The notes below the pieces were generated by a model, which saw nothing but the letters and a program-made list of their open reading frames with translations, had not been told where the DNA came from and made no database searches. The position numbers were made by a program, and so were the translations under genes. Below are positions 27,380 to 37,441 of a DNA stretch of 64,000 nucleotides, in pieces. Location: contig NZ_JAATIZ010000006.1 of the NCBI RefSeq assembly GCF_011927625.1, positions 1-64,000 of the forward strand, given 5' to 3'. The stretch is from Paenalcaligenes hominis (lineage in GTDB: Bacteria > Pseudomonadota > Gammaproteobacteria > Burkholderiales > Burkholderiaceae_B). The first letter of the stretch is position 1. Every line of letters begins with the position of its first letter.

Positions 27380-28357
27380 ATGAAATTACCTAGTTATGAT
27401 GAGGTCTTGCAAGCGGCCCAACGATTGCGTTTAGTTGCGCATACGACGCCTGTGTTACGTTCCAGTTGGTTAGATCAACAACTGAAGGCGCAGGTGTTTT
27501 TTAAATGTGAAAACTTCCAACGAATTGGCGCATTTAAGTTTAGAGGCGGTTATAACGCTTTAGCCGCCCTAACACCAGAGCAGCGGCAACGAGGTGTGGT
27601 TGCTTTTTCTTCTGGGAACCATGCTCAAGCCGTGGCTTTGGCTGCGCAGTTGCTAAACGTGCCTGCGGTGATAGTGATGCCAGCTAGTGCGCCCGCAGTA
27701 AAAAAAGCCGCGACCTTAGGGTATGGGGCTAAAGTCATCGAATACGATCGCTTAACTGAAGATAGAGAACACATAGCACAGCAATGGGTAGAGCAACACG
27801 GCCTGACGCTCATTCCCCCGTTTGCTGATCGAGCCGTTATAGCAGGGCAAGGCACTGCCGCTAAAGAGCTCTTTGATGAGGTTGGTGGTTTGGACGCCCT
27901 CTATGTCCCTCTGGGGGGTGGTGGACTGCTTTCAGGTAGCTTATTAAGTGCCCATGCGTTAAGCCCTGACTGCAGGGTATACGGGGTAGAACCTGAACAG
28001 GGCAACGATGCACAGCAGTCGCTAGCTCGAGGCGAAATCGTTACGATTACTCCGCCGCAGTCAATTGCGGATGGTGCGTTAACCCAAGCGCTTGCCCCTT
28101 TAACCTTCGCCATCCTGCAGCAGTATGCGGCGGGTGTGCTCACGGTGACAGACCCCGAATTAATCCGTATGCTGCGATTTTTTGCTGAGCGCATGAAAAT
28201 AGTCGTGGAGCCCACAGGATGCCTAGGGGCCGCTGCGATGTGGCAGCAGCGTGCCCAGCTTAAAGGAAAACGGGTAGGGGTGATAATTAGCGGCGGCAAC
28301 GTCGATGTGACGGACTACGCTCGCTTGTTAACGGCCGGACAAAATTTGCAAAGCTAA
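27380..28357 (+). CDS. Fold-type II PLP threonine/serine (or hydroxyaspartate) dehydratase
   Basis: A 325-residue single-domain enzyme of the threonine dehydratase/serine racemase group. It has the cofactor lysine in GAFKFRGG near residue 55, [10 protein letters not shown] near 77, and the phosphate-binding loop GGGGLLSG near 178. There is no C-terminal ACT domain, so it is not the allosteric biosynthetic IlvA. Likely reactions are deamination of threonine/serine or of threo-3-hydroxyaspartate; sequence reading cannot choose. It lies head-on between ruvB and ruvA and overlaps ruvA by 30 bases at the 3' ends. Confidence 0.88.
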   Translation: MKLPSYDEVLQAAQRLRLVAHTTPVLRSSWLDQQLKAQVFFKCENFQRIGAFKFRGGYNALAALTPEQRQRGVVAFSSGNHAQAVALAAQLLNVPAVIVMPASAPAVKKAATLGYGAKVIEYDRLTEDREHIAQQWVEQHGLTLIPPFADRAVIAGQGTAAKELFDEVGGLDALYVPLGGGGLLSGSLLSAHALSPDCRVYGVEPEQGNDAQQSLARGEIVTITPPQSIADGALTQALAPLTFAILQQYAAGVLTVTDPELIRMLRFFAERMKIVVEPTGCLGAAAMWQQRAQLKGKRVGVIISGGNVDVTDYARLLTAGQNLQS

Positions 28358-28900
28358 GCGAATTCCCTCAGAGACATTCACATCAGAAGGCACTTTTTTA
28401 ATGGCTTTGTTGGCCTCAGTGTTGTTGTAACCTAAGGCCAGTAACGCATTTAAAATATCGCTACGATCCGTAGTGGGGGCAGTGGTGCTAATGCTTTCGG
28501 CATGAAATTTGTCGCGTAACTCTAGAATCATGCGTTCAGCCGTCTTCTTTCCTATACCTGGTGCACGCGTTAACAGGGCAATATCTTGGGATTGAATGGC
28601 GGTCGCTAAGTCATCTACCGATAAACCCGACAAAATGCCCAACGCGGTTTTAGGCCCAATCCCACTGACTTTGATAAGGGTTCTAAAAGCACTGCGCTCA
28701 GAGGCTTTGCCAAAGCCAAACAACACATGAGCGTCTTCGCGAACACTGAGGTGTGTATGTAAGCTAACCGTAGCGCCTAGCTCGGGTAAATCGTACAAGG
28801 TACTCATTGGTACATCGATTTCATACCCAATACCATTGACATCCACGCACAGGGTAGGTGGGTTTTTTTCTATTAAAGTGCCTGTAATGCGACCAATCAT
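28328..28900 (-). CDS. ruvA: Holliday junction DNA-binding protein RuvA
   Basis: RuvA binds the four-way junction and recruits RuvB. The 190-residue protein has the three expected domains: an OB fold (1-62, starting [15 protein letters not shown]), two helix-hairpin-helix motifs ([13 protein letters not shown] near 80 and [16 protein letters not shown] near 115), and a C-terminal RuvB-binding domain (about 145-190). It starts two bases after ruvC stops, as in the usual ruvCA order. Its last 30 bases overlap the convergent dehydratase gene. Confidence 0.97.
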   Translation of the reverse strand: MIGRITGTLIEKNPPTLCVDVNGIGYEIDVPMSTLYDLPELGATVSLHTHLSVREDAHVLFGFGKASERSAFRTLIKVSGIGPKTALGILSGLSVDDLATAIQSQDIALLTRAPGIGKKTAERMILELRDKFHAESISTTAPTTDRSDILNALLALGYNNTEANKAIKKVPSDVNVSEGIRLALQILSGR

Positions 28901-28902
28901 AG

Positions 28903-29448
28903 TTATTTACCTATAAAGCGACCGCTACGAGTACGTAGTTGTGTCGTAGCGAGATTGTTTTGATCTACTAAGCGTTGTTGTAATGGCGCATGATGTGCAT
29001 GACAAATCGCGCAGGCTAACGCATCTGCCGCATCGGGGGCGGGGGTGCCATTTAAGCGCAGCAGATGTTGCACCATTTGTTGTACTTGTTCTTTTGCCGC
29101 ATGGCCACGACCCACTACCGTTTTTTTTATCTGTAGCGCTGTGTATTCGTTTACCTCCAGTCCTAAATCGGCTAAAGCGCAGAGCGCAGCACCTCGTGCT
29201 TGGCCTAAAAGCAACGTGGAGTGCGGATTGGTATTAACAAAGACTTGCTCTACAGCGCTGTGTGTGGGCTGATGGTGCGTAATAATTTCTCGAAGATGAG
29301 TCAAAATGACATGCAAGCGCTGCGCAAGTGATACATCTGTGGGAACCACAATAGTGCCACTTGCCACATAGCTTAGATGCTGCCCCTGGACCTGAATAAT
29401 GCCAAAGCCTGTTTTACGTAGTCCAGGGTCTACACCTAAAATACGCAT
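28903..29448 (-). CDS. ruvC: Crossover junction endodeoxyribonuclease RuvC
   Basis: RuvC resolves Holliday junctions by paired cleavage. The 181-residue RNase H-fold nuclease shows the acidic catalytic residues in [14 protein letters not shown] (D7), [11 protein letters not shown] (Glu near 67) and the [16 protein letters not shown] segment near 140. It begins directly after purH's stop, so purH-ruvC-ruvA are likely one transcript. Confidence 0.97.
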   Translation of the reverse strand: MRILGVDPGLRKTGFGIIQVQGQHLSYVASGTIVVPTDVSLAQRLHVILTHLREIITHHQPTHSAVEQVFVNTNPHSTLLLGQARGAALCALADLGLEVNEYTALQIKKTVVGRGHAAKEQVQQMVQHLLRLNGTPAPDAADALACAICHAHHAPLQQRLVDQNNLATTQLRTRSGRFIGK

Positions 29449-29449
29449 C

Positions 29450-31039
29450 TTAGTGACGGAAGTGACGTGTTCCAGTGAAAACCATCACCACATCACGCTC
29501 GTCTGCGGCAGCAATGACTTCGTCGTCGCGAATACTGCCACCTGGTTGAATTACACACGATGCCCCAGCATCGACCACCACATCTAGACCATCACGGAAT
29601 GGAAAAAATGCATCGGAGGCTACAGCAGAGTTGTGTAAGCTTAAGCCAGCATTGGTCGCTTTGATCGACGCAATACGGGCAGAGTCCACACGACTCATTT
29701 GACCTGCACCTACGCCTAAGGTCATGCCACCACCACAGAAGACAATGGCATTGGATTTCACGTATTTAGCCACATTCCAGGCAAACAGGAGATCTTGCAT
29801 TTGTTGTGCAGTGGGTTGTTTTTTGCTTACTACGGTGAAGCCCTCGATGTGATCTCGGTAGGTATCAGGCGTTTGCACTAATAACCCGCCACCGACACGT
29901 TTAATATCAAAGGGGTTATGTGACTCACCGGCTTGGAGTTTAAGCACTCGCACGTTTTTCTTAGCAGCAAACACAGCCAAGGCATCAGCGGTATAGTCGG
30001 GAGCTAGCAGCACCTCGACAAACTGCTCGGAAACGGCATGAGCCGTAGCAGCGTCAACGGTTTGGTTAAATGCAATAATGCCACCAAAGGCAGAGGTGGG
30101 ATCAGTTTTAAACGCATTTTGGTAGGCTTCGGCAGCTGTTGCGCCCAGCGCTACACCACAGGGGTTAGCGTGTTTGACGATCACACAAGCGCCCGTATCA
30201 AAACTGCGTACGCATTCCCAGGCGGCGTCCGCATCGGCAATGTTGTTATAAGAGAGCTCTTTGCCTTGGAGCTGTTCGTAGTTAGCCAGTAAGCCTGCAC
30301 CTACCTGTTGGTCACGGAAAAAAGCCGCACTTTGATGAGGGTTTTCACCGTAACGCATGAGTTGTTGCTGCTGCACTTGTAGTGTTAGCACGCGTGGCCA
30401 TGGGTTGCGCTCGGGCTGTTGGTCTTGAGCCGGTTCTGCAGCCGTTAAACTGCTGAGGTAAGCAGCAATCGCACCATCATAGGCCGCCGTGTGAGCGTAT
30501 ACCTTAGTAGCTAACTCGAGACGTAAACCGTAAGAAGTATAGCCATTTACATCGATTTCGGTTAATACGCGGTCATAATCGCTTGGGTCAATAATAACTG
30601 TGACGCCGCCTGCCGTGGTGCCATGGTTTTTGGCTGCAGCACGCAACATAGCAGGGCCACCAATATCAATATTTTCTACGGCATCGGCAAAGGTGCAGTC
30701 AGCCTTAGCAATGGTTTCACGAAATGGGTAAAGATTAACCACGAGCATATCAATACGCTCGATTTGGTGTTGCTCTAGCGTTTCAAGATGCTGAGCATCA
30801 TCACGACGGGCTAATAAGCCACCGTGAATTTTTGGATGCAGCGTTTTCACACGCCCGTCAAGGATTTCCGGTGAGCCTGTGTGCTCGGCTACCTCGGTGA
30901 CGACTAAACCTGCAGCCTGTAAGAGTTTGGCTGTGCCACCTGTAGAGAGTAAACGCACGCCGCGTTGAGCCAAAGCCTGTGCAAATTCAACAATTCCTGT
31001 TTTATCGGAAACCGATAAGAGGGCGGTTTGGATTTTCAT
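29450..31039 (-). CDS. purH: Bifunctional AICAR formyltransferase / IMP cyclohydrolase
   Basis: PurH performs the last two steps of purine synthesis, AICAR to FAICAR and then to IMP. The 529-residue protein has the N-terminal cyclohydrolase domain (1 to about 150, with STGGTAKLL and [13 protein letters not shown]) and the C-terminal transformylase domain, with the catalytic KHANPCGVA near residue 278 and the ending [14 protein letters not shown]. It sits in the order dusB-fis-purH-ruvC, which is common in betaproteobacteria. Confidence 0.98.
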   Translation of the reverse strand: MKIQTALLSVSDKTGIVEFAQALAQRGVRLLSTGGTAKLLQAAGLVVTEVAEHTGSPEILDGRVKTLHPKIHGGLLARRDDAQHLETLEQHQIERIDMLVVNLYPFRETIAKADCTFADAVENIDIGGPAMLRAAAKNHGTTAGGVTVIIDPSDYDRVLTEIDVNGYTSYGLRLELATKVYAHTAAYDGAIAAYLSSLTAAEPAQDQQPERNPWPRVLTLQVQQQQLMRYGENPHQSAAFFRDQQVGAGLLANYEQLQGKELSYNNIADADAAWECVRSFDTGACVIVKHANPCGVALGATAAEAYQNAFKTDPTSAFGGIIAFNQTVDAATAHAVSEQFVEVLLAPDYTADALAVFAAKKNVRVLKLQAGESHNPFDIKRVGGGLLVQTPDTYRDHIEGFTVVSKKQPTAQQMQDLLFAWNVAKYVKSNAIVFCGGGMTLGVGAGQMSRVDSARIASIKATNAGLSLHNSAVASDAFFPFRDGLDVVVDAGASCVIQPGGSIRDDEVIAAADERDVVMVFTGTRHFRH

Positions 31040-31060
31040 GATAGATGCTTCGTTAGAGAG

Positions 31061-31312
31061 TTAAGGTTGGATATTATGGGCTTGCAGCTTCTTGCGCAAA
31101 GTACTGCGAGTAATACCTAGCATTTCGGCCGCTTTAGATTGGTTGCCATTTGTTTTTTCTAAAGCCATTTGCAAAACAGGACGCTCAACGTAATTAATAA
31201 CCATCGCGAGCACATCGCGTGGTTGGGAGTCGCCTAGGTCTGCAAAATAGCGTTCTAAGCTGTCGCGTACCGATTGCTCTAAGGGATTGGTGTGGGGCAT
31301 GTTTTTATTCAA
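31061..31312 (-). CDS. fis: Fis-family DNA-binding protein
   Basis: Fis is a nucleoid protein that bends DNA and adjusts rRNA and growth-phase promoters. The 83-residue protein has the compact helical layout, with an N-terminal dimer region (about 15-50) and the helix-turn-helix NQSKAAEMLGITRSTLRKKL at about 59-78. The classic dusB-fis pairing holds, with a nine-base gap. Confidence 0.95.
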   Translation of the reverse strand: MNKNMPHTNPLEQSVRDSLERYFADLGDSQPRDVLAMVINYVERPVLQMALEKTNGNQSKAAEMLGITRSTLRKKLQAHNIQP

Positions 31313-31321
31313 TTAAAACGG

Positions 31322-32356
31322 TCAACGCGAAACGGTGTCAGAATCCATTGAGACAGAGGTTTGCGTAAGGAAATCATGAGGATCGTGCTGATCAAACCAG
31401 CGTGCTACGGCATCGAGTTGCTGCTTGGTACATTCAATTTGGTTGATAGTGGCGAGCCACTCGGCGGCATCAGGGGATTCAGATAAGTACCAACCTATAT
31501 GCTTGCGAGCTGAACGCACACCGATAAACTCACCATAAAAGTCATAGTGGTCTTCGAGATGGTCAAGCAATACCCGTTTCATTTCACCGTAAGTAGGGGG
31601 CGCTAATAGTGTGCCATGCTGCAGATAATGATGGATTTCACGGAAAATCCAAGGGCGGCCTTGAGCGGCGCGACCCACCATAATGGCATCGGCTCCAGTA
31701 TAGTCTAGAACGAACTGGGCTTTCTGTGGTGAATCGATGTCGCCATTAGCAATAACGGGAATAGTGAGTGCCGCTTTGACTTCTCGAATTGTATCGTATT
31801 CGGCCTCACCTTGGTAAAAGTCACAACGTGTGCGTCCATGCAAAGTGAAAGCACTAATGCCGATGTCTTCGGCACGTTTTGCTACCCGTACTGCATTTTT
31901 AGTGGTGCGATCCCACCCGGTGCGAGTTTTTAAGGTAACAGGAATAGAATGTGGCGCACAGGCCTTGACCACTGCCTCGACGATACGAGCGACTAAGTCT
32001 TCGTCTTTGAGTAGTGCAGAGCCGGACAAGACATTGCAAACTTTTTTAACAGGACAGCCCATATTAATATCAATAATATGGGCGCCGCGATCAATATTAA
32101 ATAAGGCCGCTTCGGCCATCATAGCGGGGTCCGATCCTGTAATCTGAACCGCAATCGGGTCAGGCTCCCCCTTGTGATCTAGACGCCGTGAGGTCTTTAC
32201 GCTATCCCAAAGTTTAGGGTTACTTGCTGCCATTTCAGTGACTGCATATTCGACACCTAAGGCTTTACACAGCCGCCGATACGGACGATCGGTGACACCC
32301 GCCATAGGGGCGACAAAAGCACGGTTGGCAAACTGCCACGAGCCAATTTTCATCAT
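31322..32356 (-). CDS. dusB: tRNA-dihydrouridine synthase DusB
   Basis: DusB is an FMN enzyme that reduces uridine to dihydrouridine in tRNA. The 344-residue protein has the TIM-barrel hallmarks: VAPMAGVTDRPYR near residue 17, the catalytic cysteine segment MGCPVKKVCNVLSGSAL near 100, TLHGRTRCDFYQG near 172, and VIANGDI near 200. The helical tRNA-binding domain is at the C-terminus. A second ATG one codon in is an equally possible start. It precedes fis and follows ubiH by four bases, so ubiH-dusB-fis-purH may be one transcript. Confidence 0.96.
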   Translation of the reverse strand: MMKIGSWQFANRAFVAPMAGVTDRPYRRLCKALGVEYAVTEMAASNPKLWDSVKTSRRLDHKGEPDPIAVQITGSDPAMMAEAALFNIDRGAHIIDINMGCPVKKVCNVLSGSALLKDEDLVARIVEAVVKACAPHSIPVTLKTRTGWDRTTKNAVRVAKRAEDIGISAFTLHGRTRCDFYQGEAEYDTIREVKAALTIPVIANGDIDSPQKAQFVLDYTGADAIMVGRAAQGRPWIFREIHHYLQHGTLLAPPTYGEMKRVLLDHLEDHYDFYGEFIGVRSARKHIGWYLSESPDAAEWLATINQIECTKQQLDAVARWFDQHDPHDFLTQTSVSMDSDTVSR

Positions 32357-32360
32357 AAAA

Positions 32361-33512
32361 CTAAATGCGTAAACCTTGGAGAAGTTGGCGAGCTAAAGGA
32401 AGCCGAGCCCCAGCGATAAGATCCATCGATAATAAACCTAGACCACATGCATGCTGAATGAGCGGATTCGATGTGGCAAAAAGACGGGGTAAGGTATCGG
32501 TAATAGATCCGGTCAGCCAGCGGTCGGTCTTCCGTTGTTGGCTGTACTGATGCAGATACGGTTGGATATCGGTGTGGGGCTGAGCCTGCCACGCTTTGAG
32601 GCTTAGGGCAAGCTGTCCTACATCGCGTAGACCTAAGTTTAACCCTTGTCCTGCTACCGGGTGTAGGGTTTGTGCTGCGTTGCCAATAGCCACCTGATAA
32701 GGCGATGGTAGGCTCGGCCCGGCCGCTAACGTTAATGGAAATGAAAATCGTTCACTGACAAGGTGTAAGCGGCCCAAACGAGCCCCGAATTGGCTTAAGA
32801 GCTCGCGCTCAAACTCGGCAGCATCCAGTTCTAAAAGATAATGAGTACGAGCAGGGGAATTACACCAAACTAAAGCATAACAATCGGCTTGATTAGGATG
32901 AGGCAATAAAGCTAAGGGGCCATGAGCAGTAAAGCGCTCGTAGGCCCATTCTGACTGGGGGCGTTGGCTTTGAACGGTAGCAAGCAAGGCGTATTGGTTA
33001 TAGTCACGCTGAATTTGCTGGGGGCGTGCGCCATCAGATTGTATAGCAACACGCGCGGTATAAGAGATAGAGGCATCGGAGACGTGGGCGTGGTGGCCAA
33101 GGGACTGCACACTGACGGGATGCTCAACCTCTAGGTAGTGGACAGGGCTGTGTTGTAACTGGCTGCGTAATCTAGACACCAAGTCATCGTAGTTCACGAC
33201 ATGACCTAAGTGTTGCACACCGAGCTCTTCGGGGGTGATAACAGTGCGGCCTAGACGCCCTTTTTGTGATACATGAACGTGACGAATAGCGGCCGCTGGT
33301 GCAGGCCACGCCGATAACGGTTCAAGCAACTTTTGACTGCCATGATTTAGCGCCAAAGTACGTGGATCAAGCTTTTGGCCTTGGGCGGGCGCTGCTTGGC
33401 CAAATACGGCAATACGGCTAGGGTCGGGGTGCTGGGCTTGCAGCAATAATGCAACAGCACAGCCTACTGGGCCGGCTCCGCAAATTGCTATATCAAAATC
33501 AGGGCGAGTCAT
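32361..33512 (-). CDS. ubiH: UbiH-type FAD monooxygenase of ubiquinone synthesis
   Basis: A 383-residue flavin hydroxylase of the UbiH/COQ6 family, expected to hydroxylate the quinone ring of a ubiquinone precursor. It has the N-terminal FAD fingerprint ICGAGPVG near residue 10, the DG motif IQSDGARPQ near 160, and the second FAD motif GNAAQTLHPVAGQGLNLGLRD cut here as GNAAQTLHP...GLNLGLRD near 265. The N-A-A-Q form is typical of UbiH rather than UbiF or UbiI. Four bases before dusB. No other ubi gene is nearby. Confidence 0.88.
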   Translation of the reverse strand: MTRPDFDIAICGAGPVGCAVALLLQAQHPDPSRIAVFGQAAPAQGQKLDPRTLALNHGSQKLLEPLSAWPAPAAAIRHVHVSQKGRLGRTVITPEELGVQHLGHVVNYDDLVSRLRSQLQHSPVHYLEVEHPVSVQSLGHHAHVSDASISYTARVAIQSDGARPQQIQRDYNQYALLATVQSQRPQSEWAYERFTAHGPLALLPHPNQADCYALVWCNSPARTHYLLELDAAEFERELLSQFGARLGRLHLVSERFSFPLTLAAGPSLPSPYQVAIGNAAQTLHPVAGQGLNLGLRDVGQLALSLKAWQAQPHTDIQPYLHQYSQQRKTDRWLTGSITDTLPRLFATSNPLIQHACGLGLLSMDLIAGARLPLARQLLQGLRI

Positions 33513-33670
33513 AACGAGTCAAAGAGCTTAAGGGCACGAGGTGCGTAATGAACGAATACGCCTATTGTAATGGATAGTTGAAAAGCCGCAGGGAAACTTT
33601 AGGGCAGATACGAAGCCTAATCGTTATCGCGTAAACTATACTTTCTTTTATTTAGCATGACATACACCCA

Positions 33671-34537
33671 ATGACACTATTGGAATGGCTCACTCCTTGG
33701 GAGTTTTCCCCTACGCTACTTGTTCTGTTTATTTTGAGCGGGTTTTTATTTTGGCGCGGTTCGCGCGTTCGTAACGTCCAAGCTAGTCGGCAATGGCTGT
33801 TTTGGGTGGGGTGGGTCGCGTTGTACTTAAATCTGCATACGATGGTGGATTATTATTCTGAGCGCATGTTTTTTATTCATCGTATTCAGCACTTATTTTT
33901 GCATCATTTACTGCCTTTCATCATTATGCTGTCCTACCCAGGACAGGTCATGCGGGCGGCTTTACCTTTGTCATGGCGCAAACGGGGTCGCGATTTTCTG
34001 CAACATCAGGCATGCGGTCAGGCCCTACAGCGGTTTTTTACTCACCCCGTGTTAGTGCCGCTGCTATTTGTGTTTTTTGTGTTGGTTTGGTTATTGCCTA
34101 CACCTCAGTTTTATTCCATGATTGATTGGCGCTTATATCGGGTCATGAACTGGTCTGTGGTGATTAGTGGTTTTATGTATTGGAATTTAATTCTAGATCG
34201 TAGACCGCATCCACCCAGCGCAATGCGACCTTGGGGGCGTGTGGTTTCCCCTTTATTGACTATGGCGCCACAAATTGTTGTGGGTATTTACATCACTTTT
34301 TCTACCCAAGACCTGTATCCTATCTTTGATTTGTGTGGGCGCGCGCTGCCAGGGTTTGATGCATTGAAAGATCAGGCTATCGGTGGGTTAATTATGTGGG
34401 TAGCAGCAGGCTTAGTCGAGATGTTTGGTTTTGTTTACGCATTAGCTACGGTATTGCGACTTTCCGCTAAGGGACGTTTGCATTCAGAACTGCTCACCCG
34501 TTTCCATCTCGCTTCACGCCCCAAGCTCTCTCCATAA
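33671..34537 (+). CDS. CtaG-like (caa3 oxidase assembly type) membrane protein
   Basis: A 288-residue protein with about seven membrane segments. The histidine-rich stretch FFIHRIQHLFLHHLLPF near residues 74-90 is the hallmark of the caa3_CtaG family, linked in Bacillus to assembly of a haem-copper oxidase. The family is distinct from the copper chaperone CtaG/Cox11. No oxidase genes flank it, so its client is unknown. It is followed 11 bases later by the M48 protease gene on the same strand. Confidence 0.78.
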   Translation: MTLLEWLTPWEFSPTLLVLFILSGFLFWRGSRVRNVQASRQWLFWVGWVALYLNLHTMVDYYSERMFFIHRIQHLFLHHLLPFIIMLSYPGQVMRAALPLSWRKRGRDFLQHQACGQALQRFFTHPVLVPLLFVFFVLVWLLPTPQFYSMIDWRLYRVMNWSVVISGFMYWNLILDRRPHPPSAMRPWGRVVSPLLTMAPQIVVGIYITFSTQDLYPIFDLCGRALPGFDALKDQAIGGLIMWVAAGLVEMFGFVYALATVLRLSAKGRLHSELLTRFHLASRPKLSP

Positions 34538-34548
34538 AGGAAGCCATA

Positions 34549-36027
34549 ATGAAACAATTGACTCGGGTTGCTCTGGTAATGAGTTTGAGTATTAGTCTTG
34601 GCTTGCCGCCAGCATGGTCTCAACCAGCAGGTATTCCTAGCATGGGGTCAGCGTCTGGCGCCGAGTTGTCTCCTAATTTGGAGCGCACTTTAGGTGATGC
34701 CATCATGGAGCAAGGGCGGCGAGACCCACACTACGTAGCCGAACCCGTGATCACTCAATACTTAACCCAATTAGGCCAAAAGCTGGCCAAGCATTCCCCC
34801 GTGCCACTGCATTATCCTATTCAAGTGTTTGGTATGCGTGACGCAAGTATTAATGCGTTTGCATTGCCAGGTGGCTACGTGGGTATTAATACAGGGCTCA
34901 TTACAGCGGCAGAGAGTGAGTCCGAGTTGGCTTCGGTGGTGGCTCATGAGATTGCCCACGTCGCCCAACGGCACGTAGCCCGAGGCATGACGCAAAACTC
35001 TGGTTCAAATCATTTGGTCTTGGCTTCTTTGGTGGGGGCTTTGCTGGCTGGCTTAGCAGGTAGTGCCGATTTAGCAATGGGGGTAGCAACATTTGGTCAA
35101 GCGGCGGCGGTAGATAGGCAACTCGGTTTTTCACGTCAAGCCGAACAAGAAGCGGATCGTGTAGGCTACCAAATGCTTAAAGGCGCTGGATACAACCCCG
35201 AGGGCATGGCAGTGATGTTCAAACGGCTCATGCAAAGCGCTCGATTAAATGAATCAGGGCAAAGCTATGCGACCACTCACCCCTTATCAGCACAGCGTTT
35301 AGCGGATGTGGAGAATCGGTTGATGTCGTCATCCGCGGCAACGGCTTATTCTGAAAGTGATGATTTTTGGTTTGTACAGGCGGCTGCCTTGGCTCTGCAG
35401 GCTACCAGTGGCTCGGCGTTACAAAGCCTACAACAACGTTTTCAGAGCTTAGCAAGCAATCGTTCCGGTGCGGCTCAGGCTGCTGCCCTGTATGGGCTTG
35501 CTTATATTGCAAAAAACCGCAAAAACTATACACAAGCTCAGCAATACCTAAACCAAGCGCAACAGCTACATGTAGGATCCCCTTTGTTAGATGTGCTGCA
35601 AATAGAGCTGGAAATAGATCAGGCACAGTTTGCTAAAGCGCTTTCCACTGCCCAGTCAGCTTGGCAGCGCTGGCCCCAGAATCAAGCCGTTGCGTTAGGG
35701 GTTATCGCTGCCATGCAAAAGCAGGCTCCTGTGAGCACTCAAATTGATTTTTTACAGCAACGTATTCAACAATGGCCAGAGGAAGCGCGGTTTTATCAGC
35801 TCTTGGCTCAGGCGCTAGAGAAAAACAATCAACCGATTGCTGCACGCGAGACCATGGCTCAGTACTACGTGTTAGTGGGTGCAGTTTCCAGTGCTGTCAG
35901 TCAATTACAACAAGCGCGTACCTTAAGTACCGATTTTTATGAACAATCAACACTAGACACTCGTATACGCGAACTGCGCGAGCAATTAGAGCGAGATCGT
36001 TTGCTTTTAGAGCGCTTTAAGGGCTAG
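34549..36027 (+). CDS. Periplasmic M48 metalloprotease with TPR repeats (BepA-like)
   Basis: A 492-residue exported protein. The signal peptide runs to about residue 26 (cut after PAWSQ or nearby). The protease domain has the zinc motif HEIAHVAQRH near residue 132 and the third ligand in EQEADRVGY near 200. The C-terminal half (about 270-490) is built of TPR-like helical repeats. This arrangement matches BepA/YfgC, which inspects outer-membrane protein and LptD assembly in the periplasm. Overlaps the convergent hydrolase gene by four bases. Confidence 0.9.
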   Translation: MKQLTRVALVMSLSISLGLPPAWSQPAGIPSMGSASGAELSPNLERTLGDAIMEQGRRDPHYVAEPVITQYLTQLGQKLAKHSPVPLHYPIQVFGMRDASINAFALPGGYVGINTGLITAAESESELASVVAHEIAHVAQRHVARGMTQNSGSNHLVLASLVGALLAGLAGSADLAMGVATFGQAAAVDRQLGFSRQAEQEADRVGYQMLKGAGYNPEGMAVMFKRLMQSARLNESGQSYATTHPLSAQRLADVENRLMSSSAATAYSESDDFWFVQAAALALQATSGSALQSLQQRFQSLASNRSGAAQAAALYGLAYIAKNRKNYTQAQQYLNQAQQLHVGSPLLDVLQIELEIDQAQFAKALSTAQSAWQRWPQNQAVALGVIAAMQKQAPVSTQIDFLQQRIQQWPEEARFYQLLAQALEKNNQPIAARETMAQYYVLVGAVSSAVSQLQQARTLSTDFYEQSTLDTRIRELREQLERDRLLLERFKG

Positions 36028-37115
36028 GTGCGTGTCTCAAAGAAGCGAGCCAAGCGCAAAGGCAGCCAATGAATATGGCCGGGAAAAGCACCACTGACAA
36101 AGCCGACATGGCCACCATTTTGGGGTTGATGCAGTAACACCGCGGCAGAACAATCTTGGGGCTGAGCTAAAGAGCTTTCCGGGATAAACGGGTCGTTTTT
36201 AGCGTTTAGCAACAGGGTGGGGGTGCTAATTTGGCTAAGCAATGGTTTGCTTGAGGCTTGGGTCCAGTAGTCCAAAGCATGTTGGTAGCCGTGCATGGGA
36301 GCCGTATACACATCATCAAAGTCTCGTAGCGTACGCGCTTGTCCTAGACGCAAGATGTCAATCATGCCAGGAAAGCGTTTGGACTTTTCAAAAATTTTAC
36401 TGCGCATGGTTTTTAAAAAATGCGGACAGTAGATGCGGCGCCCCGCAAAGCCTTCGGATAAGTGACGCCCACAACTGACTAAGTCAGCGGGGGCGGACAC
36501 CGCCGCCGCGGCTTCGAGCCAGGCACAAGCGGTGCTTTGTTCACCTAGATATTTTAATAAAGCATTACCGCCAAGTGACACGCCTACCGCATGCCATTGT
36601 GCATTGGGTAATTGTTGCCTAACGCTCTCTAAAATAAATTTGACTTCCTCGCTATCGCCCGAATAGTACGAGCGCGCCATGCGATTGGGAAAACCGGAGC
36701 ACCCTCGGAAATGGGCAACAACGACGACCCAACCCCTGGCTCTAAAGTATTGAGCAATGGCTTGAGCATAATGACTTTTACTGCTGCCCTCGAGCCCATG
36801 GAAAATAGTGAGGGCTTGAACTTGGTGGTTTTGTGGTAGTTGAGCCCAGTCCTGGTCTAGCACCCACCGTCTTGCTGCCGTTTGGCTAAGGTGAGAGTCT
36901 TTAGGGGCCGTTTTACCATCGGGTAGTCGGTCTGCAAACAAACCGGGGCCTGTCCAGTCGAGATCAAGAAAATCGCCATCGGGAGTATTAATACGTTGCC
37001 GTACAAAACTAATACGCTGATGGTGCGCTAAATAGGCGCCATAAATGGTTTGAAGGTGTCCGCCCGGTAGCCAAAAGGGGGAGGGGCAGTCGGAAAGATC
37101 GATTTTGGCGGTCAC
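36024..37115 (-). CDS. YheT-family alpha/beta hydrolase
   Basis: A 363-residue cytosolic serine hydrolase. The nucleophile elbow GVSLGGNALLKYLG lies near residue 186. The oxyanion segment FHGLEGSSKSHY is near 105, the acid lies in LNAKNDPFIPE near 305, and the histidine in NGGHVGFV near 340. The opening PFWLPGGHLQTIYG is typical of the YheT group, whose physiological substrate is not known. It precedes the zinc-finger gene's stop region on the same strand by 37 bases. Confidence 0.9.
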   Translation of the reverse strand: MTAKIDLSDCPSPFWLPGGHLQTIYGAYLAHHQRISFVRQRINTPDGDFLDLDWTGPGLFADRLPDGKTAPKDSHLSQTAARRWVLDQDWAQLPQNHQVQALTIFHGLEGSSKSHYAQAIAQYFRARGWVVVVAHFRGCSGFPNRMARSYYSGDSEEVKFILESVRQQLPNAQWHAVGVSLGGNALLKYLGEQSTACAWLEAAAAVSAPADLVSCGRHLSEGFAGRRIYCPHFLKTMRSKIFEKSKRFPGMIDILRLGQARTLRDFDDVYTAPMHGYQHALDYWTQASSKPLLSQISTPTLLLNAKNDPFIPESSLAQPQDCSAAVLLHQPQNGGHVGFVSGAFPGHIHWLPLRLARFFETRT

Positions 37116-37152
37116 AAGTAGTACAAGCGCAGTAAAGGGTCAGATAGTGAAG

Positions 37153-37356
37153 TTATTCGGGGTGATTTTCAGGAGCCAGTTGGTAGGTGGCGCTACAATA
37201 AGGACAGATAGCACGCCCTTCTTTTTCTATTTCTATATAAACTCGGGGGTGCATATTCCATAAAGGAGCATTGGGTGGGGGGCAATATACCGGTAGGTCT
37301 GCTTCGGTCACAAAATGGGTTTCAAACTGTGGTTGAGCATTTGATACTGCACTCAT
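37153..37356 (-). CDS. Small CHCC zinc-finger protein
   Basis: A 67-residue protein of the zf-CHCC type, related to the NDUFS6 accessory subunit of complex I. The metal ligands are visible as Cys25 (VYCPPP), His36 (NMHPR) and the pair in ICPYCSA at 51-54. Its function in bacteria is unproven. It lies upstream of the YheT-like gene on the minus strand and is divergent from azlC. Confidence 0.88.
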   Translation of the reverse strand: MSAVSNAQPQFETHFVTEADLPVYCPPPNAPLWNMHPRVYIEIEKEGRAICPYCSATYQLAPENHPE

Positions 37357-37441
37357 AGTGGCTCCTTTAGGGCAAATAAGCGAATAATGGGTAATTGTAG
37401 CAAGCCCAGACAGTCAACGTGCATTTAACACAGGGGATAGA

